Origin: Solirubrobacteraceae bacterium
GTDB taxonomy: Bacteria; Actinomycetota; Thermoleophilia; Solirubrobacterales; Solirubrobacteraceae
Assembly: GCA_017882405.1 (NCBI GenBank)
Contig: JADGPO010000143.1
Span: forward strand, 42,055-106,054
Direction: 5' to 3'
DNA length: 64,000 nt
Under the pieces are notes generated by a model, which made no database searches, had not been told where the DNA came from, and saw only the letters and a program-made list of their open reading frames with translations. Shown here in pieces: positions 15,980 to 23,968 of this stretch (the stretch's first letter is position 1; every line of letters starts with the position of its first letter). Both the position numbers and the translations under genes were made by a program.

Positions 15980-17107
15980 ATGCCGAGTCGAGATACTCCG
16001 CCGTTCCGCGCCGATCACGTCGGAAGCCTGCTGCGACCGCCTGAGCTGGCCCGCGCTCGCGCCGATTTCAAGGCGGGCCGAATCGACGGCGACGAGCTGC
16101 GCGCGGTCGAGGACGAGGCGATCCTCGCCGTGATGGCGCTGCAGCGCGACGCCGGCCTGCGGACCGTCACCGACGGCGAGTTTCGCCGCACCTCGTGGCA
16201 CATGGACTTCATCTACGCGCTCGATGGCATCGAGCAGGTGGACGGCGAGTCGATCCACGTGCAGTTCCGCTCGGACGAGGGCGAATACGACTACGCCCCC
16301 CCGGCGATGCGCATCACCGGCACGGTCACGCTGCCGGAGACGATCTTCGCCAACGCGTTCACCTTCGTGCGCGGCAACGCCAAGGCCGGACAGACGCCCA
16401 AGCTGACCATTCCCTCGCCCAGCATGGTCCACTACCGCGGCGGCAACTCGTCCCTGGACTCCTCGGTCTATCCGGAGCCCGACACCTTCTGGGACGACCT
16501 GACCGCGGCCTATGCCGCGCAGCTGCGAGGCGTCTACGAGCTCGGCTGTCGCTACCTCCAGCTCGACGACACCAGCCTCGCCTACGTCAACGACCCCGCG
16601 CAGCGGGCCCACATCGAGGAGATCGGCGGCGATCCCGACCATCTGCACGAGCAGTACATCGCCAACCTCAACCGCGCGCTGGCCGACAAGCCGGAGGATC
16701 TGGTGGTCACCACGCACCTTTGCCGTGGCAACAACCAGTCGATGTGGGCAGCGGAGGGCGGGTATGACTTCGTCGCCGAGGCGCTGTTCGGAGACCTGGC
16801 GGTCAACGGCTACTTCCTGGAGTTCGACGACGCGAGGTCGGGCGGCTTCGAGCCGCTGCGTTTCGTGCCACCGGGCAAGCAGGTGGTCCTCGGCCTCGTG
16901 ACCACCAAGCGACCGCAGCTGGAGGATCGCGACCTGCTCAAGCGCCGCATCGAGGAGGCATCGCAGTTCGTCGACGTCGACCAGCTCTGCCTGTCGCCGC
17001 AGTGTGGCTTCTCCTCCACCGAGGAGGGCAACAAGCTGTCCATCGACGAGGAGCGAGCCAAGCTCGAGATGGTCGTTGAGGTCGCCGAGGACGTCTGGGG
17101 TCGGTGA
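15980..17107 (+). CDS. Cobalamin-independent methionine synthase-like protein (MetE C-terminal domain family)
   Basis: The 375-residue protein consists only of the catalytic barrel of the MetE/UROD-like family: FRADHVGSLLRP near the start, TDGEFRRTSWHMDF, YLQLDDTSLAYV, a HLCRGN motif and LSPQCGFSS, whose Cys is the usual zinc ligand together with the earlier His and Cys. Family members of this length (YxjG/H or core-MetS type) transfer methyl groups to homocysteine or similar thiols, with various methyl donors. The ribosome site AAGGAGAGA sits before the ATG. Given the C1-rich surroundings, the donor could be unusual, but nothing in the sequence settles this. Confidence 0.85.
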   Translation: MPSRDTPPFRADHVGSLLRPPELARARADFKAGRIDGDELRAVEDEAILAVMALQRDAGLRTVTDGEFRRTSWHMDFIYALDGIEQVDGESIHVQFRSDEGEYDYAPPAMRITGTVTLPETIFANAFTFVRGNAKAGQTPKLTIPSPSMVHYRGGNSSLDSSVYPEPDTFWDDLTAAYAAQLRGVYELGCRYLQLDDTSLAYVNDPAQRAHIEEIGGDPDHLHEQYIANLNRALADKPEDLVVTTHLCRGNNQSMWAAEGGYDFVAEALFGDLAVNGYFLEFDDARSGGFEPLRFVPPGKQVVLGLVTTKRPQLEDRDLLKRRIEEASQFVDVDQLCLSPQCGFSSTEEGNKLSIDEERAKLEMVVEVAEDVWGR

Positions 17108-17160
17108 TCTCGCCGGCTCCTGCGCTCAAGTTGCCGGCCCATGCGGCCGATCACCGAAAT

Positions 17161-17328
17161 ATGGAATGGTTGAGCGTGATCTACGTCCGCCTGCGCGACC
17201 AGTCCGGCCAGACGCTGGCCGAGTACGGCCTCGTGGTCGTGTCGATCGCCATCGTGGTGGTGGCGGCGGCGGCCCTGCTGGGTGTCAACATCACCGGTCT
17301 GTTCACCAAGTCCTCGAACGGCCTGTAG
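17161..17328 (+). CDS. Flp/Fap-type pilin
   Basis: The protein is 55 residues from ATG 17161; an upstream GTG at 17104, overlapping the MetE-like stop, would add 19 residues. It shows the class IVb pilin signature QSGQTLAEYGLVVVSIAIVV with Glu at the +5-like position after Gly, a single hydrophobic helix and a short polar tail. It would need a prepilin peptidase and a Tad assembly system, neither of which is in the window, so this may be an orphan pilin. The short form is preferred because Flp pilins have short leaders. Confidence 0.75.
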   Translation: MEWLSVIYVRLRDQSGQTLAEYGLVVVSIAIVVVAAAALLGVNITGLFTKSSNGL

Positions 17329-17505
17329 GTCGGTGGCCCCGGAGCCGGGGGCGGCTTCTTGGGCCCCGAGGGCGAAAGGCGGCGACCCATACGTCCGATG
17401 TAGGACGTGTGATAAAGCTCGAGTCGCGAAGGTCTGAGCATTGCGCTACCGGCCGAACTGCTCGCCCGGCTCGGGTCCCAAGCCCACGAGCCGGGCTCCC
17501 CGTCG

Positions 17506-18291
17506 TCAGCTCGAAACCAGCTCGGCCGCGCGACGGTCGTCGTTCTTGACTGCGATCAGGGCGACGTAGTACAGCGGCTGACCGTTGCTGGACAGGCGGT
17601 GGCGGTAGCGCTCGTGCGTGCGGAGGTCGAGCAGCTTCTCGTCGAGCATCCGTCGGATCAGCTTCTGAAACCCGGAGGGATCCTCGGTCGTGAGGAAGTC
17701 CTCCTTGATCGTCAGTGCGATCCAGCCGCCGGGCTGTATCTCGTCATACGCGGTCGCCAGCGCCTCGGGCGGGATGTCGTCGAAGCCCAGCGCCGCCACG
17801 CTGATCAGGCAGTTGAACTTGGGCTTGGCCAGCCGCTCGCGCTCGTCGGCGTTCAGCTGCGTCAGGTCGGCGACGAGATAGTCCTCGTAGACCTCGGAAC
17901 GGTCGCGCTTGGCTGCGGCCGCCGCCTCGGGGAGCAGGTCCACGCCGACGATCGAGCGCACCCCGATGGCGCGGAGCTCCTCGCCGACGATGCCGTTGCC
18001 GGCCCCGAGGTCGAGCGCCGTGAGCGAGGCCGGGTCGGTCCCCTCGCGATCCAGCTCACGCTTGAGCAGACCGACGACCGTCTTGGGCGACTTGCATTCC
18101 AGCTGGTCGTAGAACAGGTGCTCGTAGAGCCCCTGTACGTCGTAGATGGCCCCGTAGTCGTGAAAACGGATCCGTCGCTGTTCGCCGTCGATCGAGGCGT
18201 CGAACCACTCCTCGTCCTGGGCAACCGCCTCTCGGCCGGGCGGGTTCGGGACGTGAACCTCCTCGAACTCGTCTTGGTCGGACCGCGTCAT
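17506..18291 (-). CDS. Class I SAM-dependent methyltransferase
   Basis: The protein is 261 residues. Motif I is LDLGAGNGIVGEELRAIG (about residues 93-110), preceded by a region rich in acidic residues and YEHLFYDQLECKSP. SIVGVDLLPEA gives the acidic residue that holds the SAM ribose, and LISVAALGFDD and GGWIALTIKEDF are motifs IV and V. No substrate can be assigned. It is divergent from the small gene at 18399 and has no obvious operon partner. Before it, 17329-17505 holds only a GC-rich hairpin (17336-17352) after the pilin gene. Confidence 0.85.
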   Translation of the reverse strand: MTRSDQDEFEEVHVPNPPGREAVAQDEEWFDASIDGEQRRIRFHDYGAIYDVQGLYEHLFYDQLECKSPKTVVGLLKRELDREGTDPASLTALDLGAGNGIVGEELRAIGVRSIVGVDLLPEAAAAAKRDRSEVYEDYLVADLTQLNADERERLAKPKFNCLISVAALGFDDIPPEALATAYDEIQPGGWIALTIKEDFLTTEDPSGFQKLIRRMLDEKLLDLRTHERYRHRLSSNGQPLYYVALIAVKNDDRRAAELVSS

Positions 18292-18398
18292 CTGCTCTCA
18301 GGCTACCGACGTGGATCAGAACACGCAGTCTTCAGGGCGATGACTCAGGCTCGAGTCGAGCTTTACAGTGACCTGCCGGGCAGTTCATCACAGGAGGA

Positions 18399-18644
18399 AT
18401 GCGCGCGGCCCCGGCCCCGGAGCGGCGTTCGACAGCTGGGCCGACTACTGCGCTCGCGATCTCTCAGCCCCAGGCCGAGCGTTCAACCGGCCAACCTCAA
18501 TCTAAACCTCAGCGTCAGGCTCAGACTCAGCGCTCCTCCACCGCTGCCGCTTGGGTCCGCGAGCACGCAACTCAGGGCGCCCTCGTGGCCACGGTCATCG
18601 CCGGCGGACTGGTGCGGATGCTCAAGCGCGGCCGCGGTCGCTGA
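18399..18644 (+). CDS. Small hypothetical protein with hydrophobic C-terminal helix
   Basis: The 81-residue protein starts at an ATG directly behind a strong ribosome site (AGGAGGA, 18391-18397), which is the main reason to believe it. The first 45 residues are low complexity (Pro, Gln, Thr, Arg, Ser). The end, AAWVREHATQGALVATVIAG then GLVRMLKRGRGR, could be a membrane-associated helix with a basic anchor. No family is recognised. Confidence 0.45.
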   Translation: MRAAPAPERRSTAGPTTALAISQPQAERSTGQPQSKPQRQAQTQRSSTAAAWVREHATQGALVATVIAGGLVRMLKRGRGR

Positions 18645-18650
18645 CCGAGC

Positions 18651-19043
18651 TCAGATCTGCAGCTGTCCCGGATCCTCGGGAACGTCGACAGCGTGCTGCT
18701 GGAGGACTTCGAGCGGGACGACGTCCAGCGCGCGCTCGTGAGTCGAGGCGAGCACCACGAACGCGGCGGCGCCCTCGACATGGGCTCGCAACCAGTTGGC
18801 CGCGGTCACGCACCAGCGATCCCCGGGCACCAGGCCGGGGAACTCGAACTGCGGCACCGGTGTTGCGAGATCGTTGCCGATCTCCCGCTGGTGCTCCAGG
18901 AACTCGGCCGTGACCACCGCGCAGATCGTGTGGCTTCCGAGATCCTGCGCGCCCGTGTGGCAGCACCCATCGCGATAGAAGCCGGTCATCGGGTCGGTGC
19001 CACACATCTTCAGTGGCCCCCCGAGCACGTTGCGGTCACTCAC
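18651..19043 (-). CDS. DUF2237 family protein
   Basis: The 130-residue protein closely follows the DUF2237 pattern: NVLGGPLKMCGTDPMTGFYR, DGCCHTGAQDLGSHTICAVV, NDLATPVPQFEFPGLVPG and DRWCVTAANWLRA, ending with THERALDVVPLEVLQQHA. The family function is not established. It is convergent with the small gene at 18399, with only 6 bases between stops. Confidence 0.9.
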   Translation of the reverse strand: MSDRNVLGGPLKMCGTDPMTGFYRDGCCHTGAQDLGSHTICAVVTAEFLEHQREIGNDLATPVPQFEFPGLVPGDRWCVTAANWLRAHVEGAAAFVVLASTHERALDVVPLEVLQQHAVDVPEDPGQLQI

Positions 19044-19105
19044 GACGGCCAGTATCCGGCATCGCCCGGCAGCGCGCCCATCACCTCGAGGCCGGCGCCC
19101 TCAGC

Positions 19106-19231
19106 TCACGACAGGGGCTGATCGCCGTCGGTCACCTCGACGGCTCCGAACCCCTCCAGTGGACGGTCGATGAAGAACAACTCAAGCGTGATATCGAGCT
19201 CGACGTGAGCCTGGCTCAGGAACGCGAGCAC
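19106..19231 (-). other. Possible short coding remnant
   Basis: The minus strand reads in one frame VLAFLSQAHVELDITLELFF and IDRPLEGFGAVEVTDGDQPL before a stop at 19106. The composition looks like real protein, but the only start is GTG 19231, with no ribosome site, and the frame stays open upstream without a start codon. It could be a short gene or a fragment. The surrounding 19044-19419 shows nothing else convincing. Confidence 0.2.
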
Positions 19232-19419
19232 CTTAGGCCGTCGAGTGGGCAGCGCACCTTGATCCGGTCCGGGTGAGAAGCTATATTTGCGCTTGCAGGC
19301 TCTTGCACCGACTACTGGAGGTGCCTGAGAACGCTTTGGTTAGCTGGACGCGCCGGTAGTCACTGAGTTGGCTTCCACTCGCGGCCCGCGGCGGTTACGG
19401 CTAGCTGAAAGGGAGGCCT

Positions 19420-19788
19420 GTGTTCGTGCAGCCACGTCGCGTCGCGACGTGCTCACTCGCCCCGGATTATCCGGGCGCAGGAGCAGTAGCCGTGACCGCG
19501 CTCCCCGGGCGCGTGCCGGCAGTTGGCAGCTGGGACTCGACTGAGGTCAGGCGATCGCCGGCGCCGGTGACGACGCTCGCCGGAACCGAAGGCGGCCGCG
19601 CCCGGCTCTTGCGCCGCGACCTCGTCGACACGATCGCGTGCGAGGTCGCTCTTCTCTTCAAGCCCGGATTGCCGCGGACGACCGCAGATCGTTTGCACGT
19701 TCGGCATGGCGATTCCTCCGGGGTGGCGGAGTGGACTCCCGGTACGTCGAACGACGACGCGCTGCTCACGGCCAAGGCGATCGAGTGA
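19420..19788 (+). CDS. Possible hypothetical protein
   Basis: A 122-residue reading frame starts at GTG 19420 behind AAGGGAGG. No motif or family is recognised, and the composition is average for the region. The ribosome site and its position just ahead of the ATPase gene favour expression, but the amino-acid text is not persuasive. It may be a chance frame. Confidence 0.3.
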   Translation: MFVQPRRVATCSLAPDYPGAGAVAVTALPGRVPAVGSWDSTEVRRSPAPVTTLAGTEGGRARLLRRDLVDTIACEVALLFKPGLPRTTADRLHVRHGDSSGVAEWTPGTSNDDALLTAKAIE

Positions 19789-19847
19789 TGTGGCGTGAGC
19801 TGCCCGGGGCGAGACCTCGATCGGGATCCCGCCCCCGGGGCGAGCGA

Positions 19848-20264
19848 ATGAACTCGCACGGGCATGGCTCATCCTCGACCGAGGAGCCGCGCGACCGCGA
19901 CCGCACCGGCGTCCTCGGGCTGAGCCGCGATCCGACCGCCCCCCGCACCGCCCGTGCCTGGCTCGGAACACTATTTGGCGCGGATCTCGGCGACGGCACG
20001 CTCGCCGCCGCCAAGCTTCTGGTCACCGAGATCGTCACCAATGCCGTGCGGCACGGTGAGGGCGAGATCGTGCTGCGCGCTCGGCTTGACCAGGGGCGGC
20101 TCTTTGCCGAGGTGATCGACCAGGGGCACGGCTTCGCTTGGACGGTCCCCGAACCTGACCGCGAGCGGACCACGGGATGGGGCCTGATGCTGGTCGCCGG
20201 TGAAGCGGATCGCTGGGGCGTGGACGGGGTCACCACCCACGTCTGGTTCGAGCTCAACGCCTGA
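19848..20264 (+). CDS. RsbW-like ATP-binding protein (GHKL anti-sigma/regulatory kinase)
   Basis: The 138-residue protein carries the GHKL ATP-binding fold: N-box LVTEIVTNAVRHGEGE, G1 box VIDQGHGF and G2 box GWGLMLVAGEADRWG. Stand-alone domains of this size in actinobacteria act as anti-sigma factors or serine kinases in partner-switching stress regulation. No cognate anti-sigma antagonist or sigma-B-like gene lies beside it. The start chosen is ATG 19848; the frame is open upstream. A good terminator follows at 20278-20306. Confidence 0.8.
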   Translation: MNSHGHGSSSTEEPRDRDRTGVLGLSRDPTAPRTARAWLGTLFGADLGDGTLAAAKLLVTEIVTNAVRHGEGEIVLRARLDQGRLFAEVIDQGHGFAWTVPEPDRERTTGWGLMLVAGEADRWGVDGVTTHVWFELNA

Positions 20265-20277
20265 AGCGCGGATCAGA

Positions 20278-20306
20278 ACGGCTGGCGGTAATCGCCAGCC
20301 GTATTT
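20278..20306 (+). terminator. Rho-independent-type terminator after the RsbW-like gene
   Basis: ACGGCTGGCG-GTAAT-CGCCAGCCGT gives a perfect 10-bp stem with a 5-base loop (20278-20302), followed by ATTT. It ends the ATPase transcript 13 bases past its stop. Confidence 0.75.
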
Positions 20307-20345
20307 AGGCTCTCGTTGACTTCCTCTGAGAAAGGCGACCGCGTG

Positions 20346-20534
20346 ATGAGCGATCTAGAAGCAGAGATAAAGGAACTTCTTTCAGGACACAGGCTCAGCC
20401 CAGAGCAGCGCCAGGGCCTGCAGCAGGGCGAGTCCGAGCCCGACACCGTCCGGAGTCTCCAGCGGATGCTCGCCAACACCCAAAATGCCCTGCTGAGGCT
20501 CGCGCGCGAGATCGACGAGCTGCGGGCCCGCTAG
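20346..20534 (+). CDS. Small coiled-coil-like hypothetical protein
   Basis: The 62-residue protein starts at ATG 20346 with GAGAAAGG upstream. It is charged and helical throughout (MSDLEAEIKELLSGHRLSPE, SLQRMLANTQNALLRLAREI), with a heptad-like spacing of Leu in the second half. It resembles short actinobacterial helical proteins of unknown function. The 250 bases after it hold another open frame (MSDELLSPSAQMVLHGAGAF) that loses sense before pqqE. Confidence 0.55.
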   Translation: MSDLEAEIKELLSGHRLSPEQRQGLQQGESEPDTVRSLQRMLANTQNALLRLAREIDELRAR

Positions 20535-20784
20535 CCCTCTCCGGTTGACCGAGCCGGCCCTGGTTGCCGCCGAGACTGGAGCGATGAGCGATGAGTTGCT
20601 CAGTCCGTCGGCACAGATGGTGCTGCATGGCGCCGGCGCGTTTCTCGGAGGGTTCACGCTGAAGGCCCTCGAGGCCGTGACCTTGCCTGTCGCTGGCGGT
20701 AGATCGCGTAGCCGTCCCGGTTGCCAGCACGCGACGCTGGTGCTGTGGGCGACTGCCAGTGCTCTCGGGCGACCGCTGACGCGG

Positions 20785-21882
20785 TCAGATACACACCGGC
20801 CGCTTCATCGTGCGGTACACGAACTCGTCCGTCTCCCCCGACTCACGTGCCGAGACGACGCGATCGTGGTGCGGCGAGAACCGGCAGACCGGATCGGTGG
20901 CCGCCGCGTCGCCCGTGAGCCGCATCGCCTGGCAGCGGCACCCGCCCCAATCGGACTCCTGTGCTCCGAGCGGGCAGGAGCGGCACGGCTCCTGCATCCA
21001 GTCCGTCCCGCGAAAGCGCGCGAACGCGTCGGACTCGCTCCAGATCCACTGCAACGGATGCTCACGGACGTTGGCGAACTCGAGCCCCGGAATCGTCGAC
21101 GCCGCCTGGCAGGGCAGCACCTCCCCGTTGGGGGCGACCACTATCGCGGTCCGGCCCCAGCCGCCCATGCACGGCTTCGGCTGCTCCTCGTAGAAGTCGG
21201 GCAGCACCCAGAGGACGTCGACCTTGGGGCCGACACGCTCACGGAAGCGCTGGACCGCCTCCTCCCCGTGCCGGAGCTGCTCCCACGACGGCAGGAGCGC
21301 TTCCTGGTTGGGGACCGCCCAGCCGTAGTACTGCGTGTTCGCGAGCTCAAGCCGTTGCGCCCCGAGCTCGAGGGCGAGATCGAGCACCTCCTCAATCCGA
21401 TCGAGGTTCTGCCGGTGCAGGACGCAGTTGATCGTCAGCGGGAAGTCGATCTCCTTGACCAGGCGCGCCGCCGCGATCTTCTTCTCGAACGATCGGTTGC
21501 CCGCGATCCGGTCGTTGTCCTCCGCGTTCGGGCTCTGGATGGAGATCTGCACGTGGTCGAGCCCCGCTGCCTTCAGCGCCTCCGCGCGCTCGCGCGTGAA
21601 CAGGGTGCCGGCGGTGATCAGCGACGAGTAGAGACCGGCGTCGCGCGCGCCCGCGCACAGCGCCACCAGATCGCGGCGCAGCAGCGGCTCTCCGCCGGTG
21701 AGCGCGAGCTGCAGGACGCCGAGCGCTCGCGCCTCGTGAAACGCTCGGATCCAGTGCTCGGTCTCGAGCTCTGAGCGGTATCGCTCGCCGCCGATGTCGA
21801 CCGGGTTGGAGCAGTACGGACAGTGCAGCGGACACTGGTAGGAGAGCTCGGCGATCAGCGTGGAAGGCCTAGGCGGCTGCAT
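20785..21882 (-). CDS. pqqE: PQQ biosynthesis radical SAM enzyme PqqE
   Basis: The protein is 365 residues. The radical-SAM cluster motif CPLHCPYC lies at about residues 17-24 (CxxxCxxC), and the SPASM auxiliary clusters use the late cysteines (PCMGGWGRT, LPCQAAS, PCRSCPLG, GGCRCQAM). PqqE forms the C-C bond between Glu and Tyr of PqqA, with PqqD presenting the peptide. The start at 21882 overlaps the pqqD end by 14 bases. It is the last gene of the pqq operon. Confidence 0.95.
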   Translation of the reverse strand: MQPPRPSTLIAELSYQCPLHCPYCSNPVDIGGERYRSELETEHWIRAFHEARALGVLQLALTGGEPLLRRDLVALCAGARDAGLYSSLITAGTLFTRERAEALKAAGLDHVQISIQSPNAEDNDRIAGNRSFEKKIAAARLVKEIDFPLTINCVLHRQNLDRIEEVLDLALELGAQRLELANTQYYGWAVPNQEALLPSWEQLRHGEEAVQRFRERVGPKVDVLWVLPDFYEEQPKPCMGGWGRTAIVVAPNGEVLPCQAASTIPGLEFANVREHPLQWIWSESDAFARFRGTDWMQEPCRSCPLGAQESDWGGCRCQAMRLTGDAAATDPVCRFSPHHDRVVSARESGETDEFVYRTMKRPVCI

Positions 21883-22132
21883 CGACCACCAGTCCCTTCT
21901 GCGCCATGGCGTCGATCAGTCCGCGCACGTCGTCGCTGAGATCCGAGCCCCCGTACCGCGCGGCCAGGACGCCGACGATCTCGTCGAGCGAGCGCTCCCC
22001 GTCGCACAGCTCCAGCACCTCCGCTCCCGTGGCATTGAGCCGCACGGCGCCCTCGGGCACCAGCAGCAGGTGCTCCTCGCGCACCTCGTCATACCGAAGC
22101 CGTGCACCGGTGGCGAGGCGGGGACGAGTCAT
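21869..22132 (-). CDS. pqqD: PqqA-binding chaperone PqqD
   Basis: The 87-residue protein starts at ATG 22132. It has the winged-helix PqqD pattern: YDEVREEHLLLVPEGAVRLN, ATGAEVLELCDGERSLDEIV, then a terminal helix LIDAMAQKGLV. It binds the PqqA peptide and hands it to PqqE. The start overlaps the end of pqqC (ATGA) and the end overlaps pqqE, so stoichiometric coupling is likely. Confidence 0.92.
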   Translation of the reverse strand: MTRPRLATGARLRYDEVREEHLLLVPEGAVRLNATGAEVLELCDGERSLDEIVGVLAARYGGSDLSDDVRGLIDAMAQKGLVVDAAA

Positions 22133-22875
22133 GCGTCCGGGGTGGGCGGGATCGAGTCCTGAGACTTGCCGCGCTCGATCGCGTCGAGCTGGGCCCACAG
22201 CAGCTCGGTCTTGAAGCGCAGCGCCGCGACGGCGGCCTCCTGCTTCTCGCGGGTCCGACAGCGCTCCACGGTGATGTCGAGTGCGTACTGGGCGTCGCGC
22301 GGCGCCTGGACGAGCCGGGCCCGGAAGTACTCGAGCCCCGCGGGGTCGATCCACGCGTAGTGGCGCTCCAGCGCCGCGAGCCGCACCCGGATCGCGGCCG
22401 GGCCGAACAGCTCGGTCAAAGACGACGCAACCGCCTCGATCCACGGTTTCCGGCGCGCGAAGTTCACGTAGGCGTCGACCGCATAGCGCACCGCCGGGAG
22501 GACGTGGCGCTCAGACACCAGCGCCTCTCGCGACACGCCGAGCGCTTCGCCGAGGCGCAGCCACGACTCGATGCCGCCCGTTCCCTCGGTCGTGCCGTCG
22601 TGATCGACGATGCGCCCGATCCACTCGCGCCGGACCTCGACCTCGGGACAGTTGGACAGGATCGCGGCGTCCTTCAGAGGGATGCACTTCTGGTAGTAGA
22701 AGCGGTTGGTGACCCAGCGCTGCAGCTCCTCGGGGGTCAGCGCGCCTGAGTCCATTCGTTGATGGAACGGGTGCAGGTTGTGGTAGCGCGTCCCCTGCGC
22801 GCGCAGTTGCGCGATGAACTCCGCGGGCGGCGATGGCCCAACCTGAAGCGCCGGGCTGGTAAGGCTTTCGGTCAA
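22129..22875 (-). CDS. pqqC: Pyrroloquinoline-quinone synthase PqqC
   Basis: The 248-residue haem-oxygenase-fold enzyme performs the final eight-electron oxidation and ring closure of PQQ. Visible motifs include YHNLHPFHQRMDSGALTPEE, NRFYYQKCIPLKDAAILSNC, DHDGTTEGTGGIESWLRLG and RHYAWIDPAGLEYFRARL, all close to known PqqC. It overlaps pqqB by 4 bases. Confidence 0.96.
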   Translation of the reverse strand: MTESLTSPALQVGPSPPAEFIAQLRAQGTRYHNLHPFHQRMDSGALTPEELQRWVTNRFYYQKCIPLKDAAILSNCPEVEVRREWIGRIVDHDGTTEGTGGIESWLRLGEALGVSREALVSERHVLPAVRYAVDAYVNFARRKPWIEAVASSLTELFGPAAIRVRLAALERHYAWIDPAGLEYFRARLVQAPRDAQYALDITVERCRTREKQEAAVAALRFKTELLWAQLDAIERGKSQDSIPPTPDA

Positions 22876-23768
22876 AGCTCGATCTCCAGGCCATCGTATG
22901 CCACCTCGACGCCCGCACGGAGGACCGCCTCGCGTTCAGGAGAGTCCTCGAGCAGGATCGGGTTGGTGTTGTTGATGTGGACGAATGCGACGCGCGGTCG
23001 CTCGAGCCGCGCCAGCGCGTCCAGCGTCCCGCCGGGCCCCGAGAGTGGCACGTGCCCCATGTCCCGCGCGCTGCGCGCCGAGATGCCGAGGCGAGCGAGC
23101 TCGTCGTCGTGCCAGAAGGTCCCGTCGACGAGCACCAGGTCGCTGGCGGCAAACCGGGCGAGCACGCCGTCGTCCAGTCGGGCGAGGCCGGGGACGTAGG
23201 TGACGACCCCGCCACTCGCGCGATCGCGGAAGACGAACCCGCTGGCCTGGACCGCCACGTCTGATCCGCTCAGGTAGCGCGGCGAGTCGCCGCCCACGCC
23301 AAACGGCTCGACGGTGAGGCTCGACCCGTCGAGTGGCCGTGCCCGTTCGGGCTCGAGCGTCTGCCACTCCGCGCCGCAATAGTGCTCCAGCATCGGCAAC
23401 ACGGGATACCCGTGTCGCAGCGCGCGCCCGACGGCTTCATCGCCGAACACGCGCACCGGCGTCGTGGACTCGCGTAGGAGCAGCAGCCCCGCCGTGTGGT
23501 CGATCTCGGCGTCGGTCAGCAGCACCCCGGCGATCGGTGGCGCGCGCACTCCGTCGTCCCGCCCGGGGGCGAGCGCCTCGAGCTGCTGACGCGCGTCCGG
23601 CGAGGCGTTGACGAGGAACCAAGGGCCCTCGTCGCCGCGGATCGCCAGGGAGGATTGCGTGCGGGGCACTGCCCGCACGCCGTCGCGCGCCGCCTCGCAC
23701 GTCGGGCATTGGCAGTTCCATTGCGGGAAGCCGCCACCGGCGGCTGAGCCGAGAATGCGAACGAGCAC
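22872..23768 (-). CDS. pqqB: PqqB (metallo-beta-lactamase-fold PQQ biosynthesis oxygenase)
   Basis: The 298-residue protein shows PqqB motifs: VRILGSAAGGGFPQWNCQCP at the start, a PRTQSSLA segment, LLTDAEIDHTAGLLLLRE, and VAFVHINNTNPIL near the end. The family hydroxylates the processed Glu-Tyr dipeptide using iron. CxxC near residue 20 (CQCPTC) fits the structural zinc site. The start is 61 bases after the pqqA stop. Confidence 0.95.
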   Translation of the reverse strand: MLVRILGSAAGGGFPQWNCQCPTCEAARDGVRAVPRTQSSLAIRGDEGPWFLVNASPDARQQLEALAPGRDDGVRAPPIAGVLLTDAEIDHTAGLLLLRESTTPVRVFGDEAVGRALRHGYPVLPMLEHYCGAEWQTLEPERARPLDGSSLTVEPFGVGGDSPRYLSGSDVAVQASGFVFRDRASGGVVTYVPGLARLDDGVLARFAASDLVLVDGTFWHDDELARLGISARSARDMGHVPLSGPGGTLDALARLERPRVAFVHINNTNPILLEDSPEREAVLRAGVEVAYDGLEIEL

Positions 23769-23829
23769 GCGACGGAGGAAGCGGGACGCAGCCCCAGGCA
23801 GATACCGGAGGCTACGTCGGCTTCATGCG

Positions 23830-23904
23830 CTACCGGTAATGCAGGTAGGAGGTGACCTCGGAACAGAGATCAACGAACTCAAACTCGGGCTTGACCCATT
23901 TCAT
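23830..23904 (-). CDS. pqqA: PQQ precursor peptide PqqA
   Basis: A 24-residue peptide starts at ATG 23904 behind the ribosome site GGGAGG: MKWVKPEFEFVDLCSEVTSY, then LHYR. It has the defining Glu16-x3-Tyr20 pair, whose side chains become PQQ. Position (first gene, just upstream of pqqB) and length are typical. Release of the cross-linked dipeptide needs a protease; no PqqF gene is present, but an M17 aminopeptidase is divergently encoded 64 bases away. Confidence 0.93.
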   Translation of the reverse strand: MKWVKPEFEFVDLCSEVTSYLHYR

Positions 23905-23968
23905 GGACTCGCCTCCCTAATAGAGTGCCAGTTGGCGATCTGGATCGTAGCGAACGGCTGGCGGGAGT

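Noticed and set aside
20584..20784. Open frame MSDELLSPSAQMVLHGAGAF after the small coiled-coil gene
   Set aside because: It has no ribosome site and runs without a break into the antisense of pqqE; at most it is a remnant.
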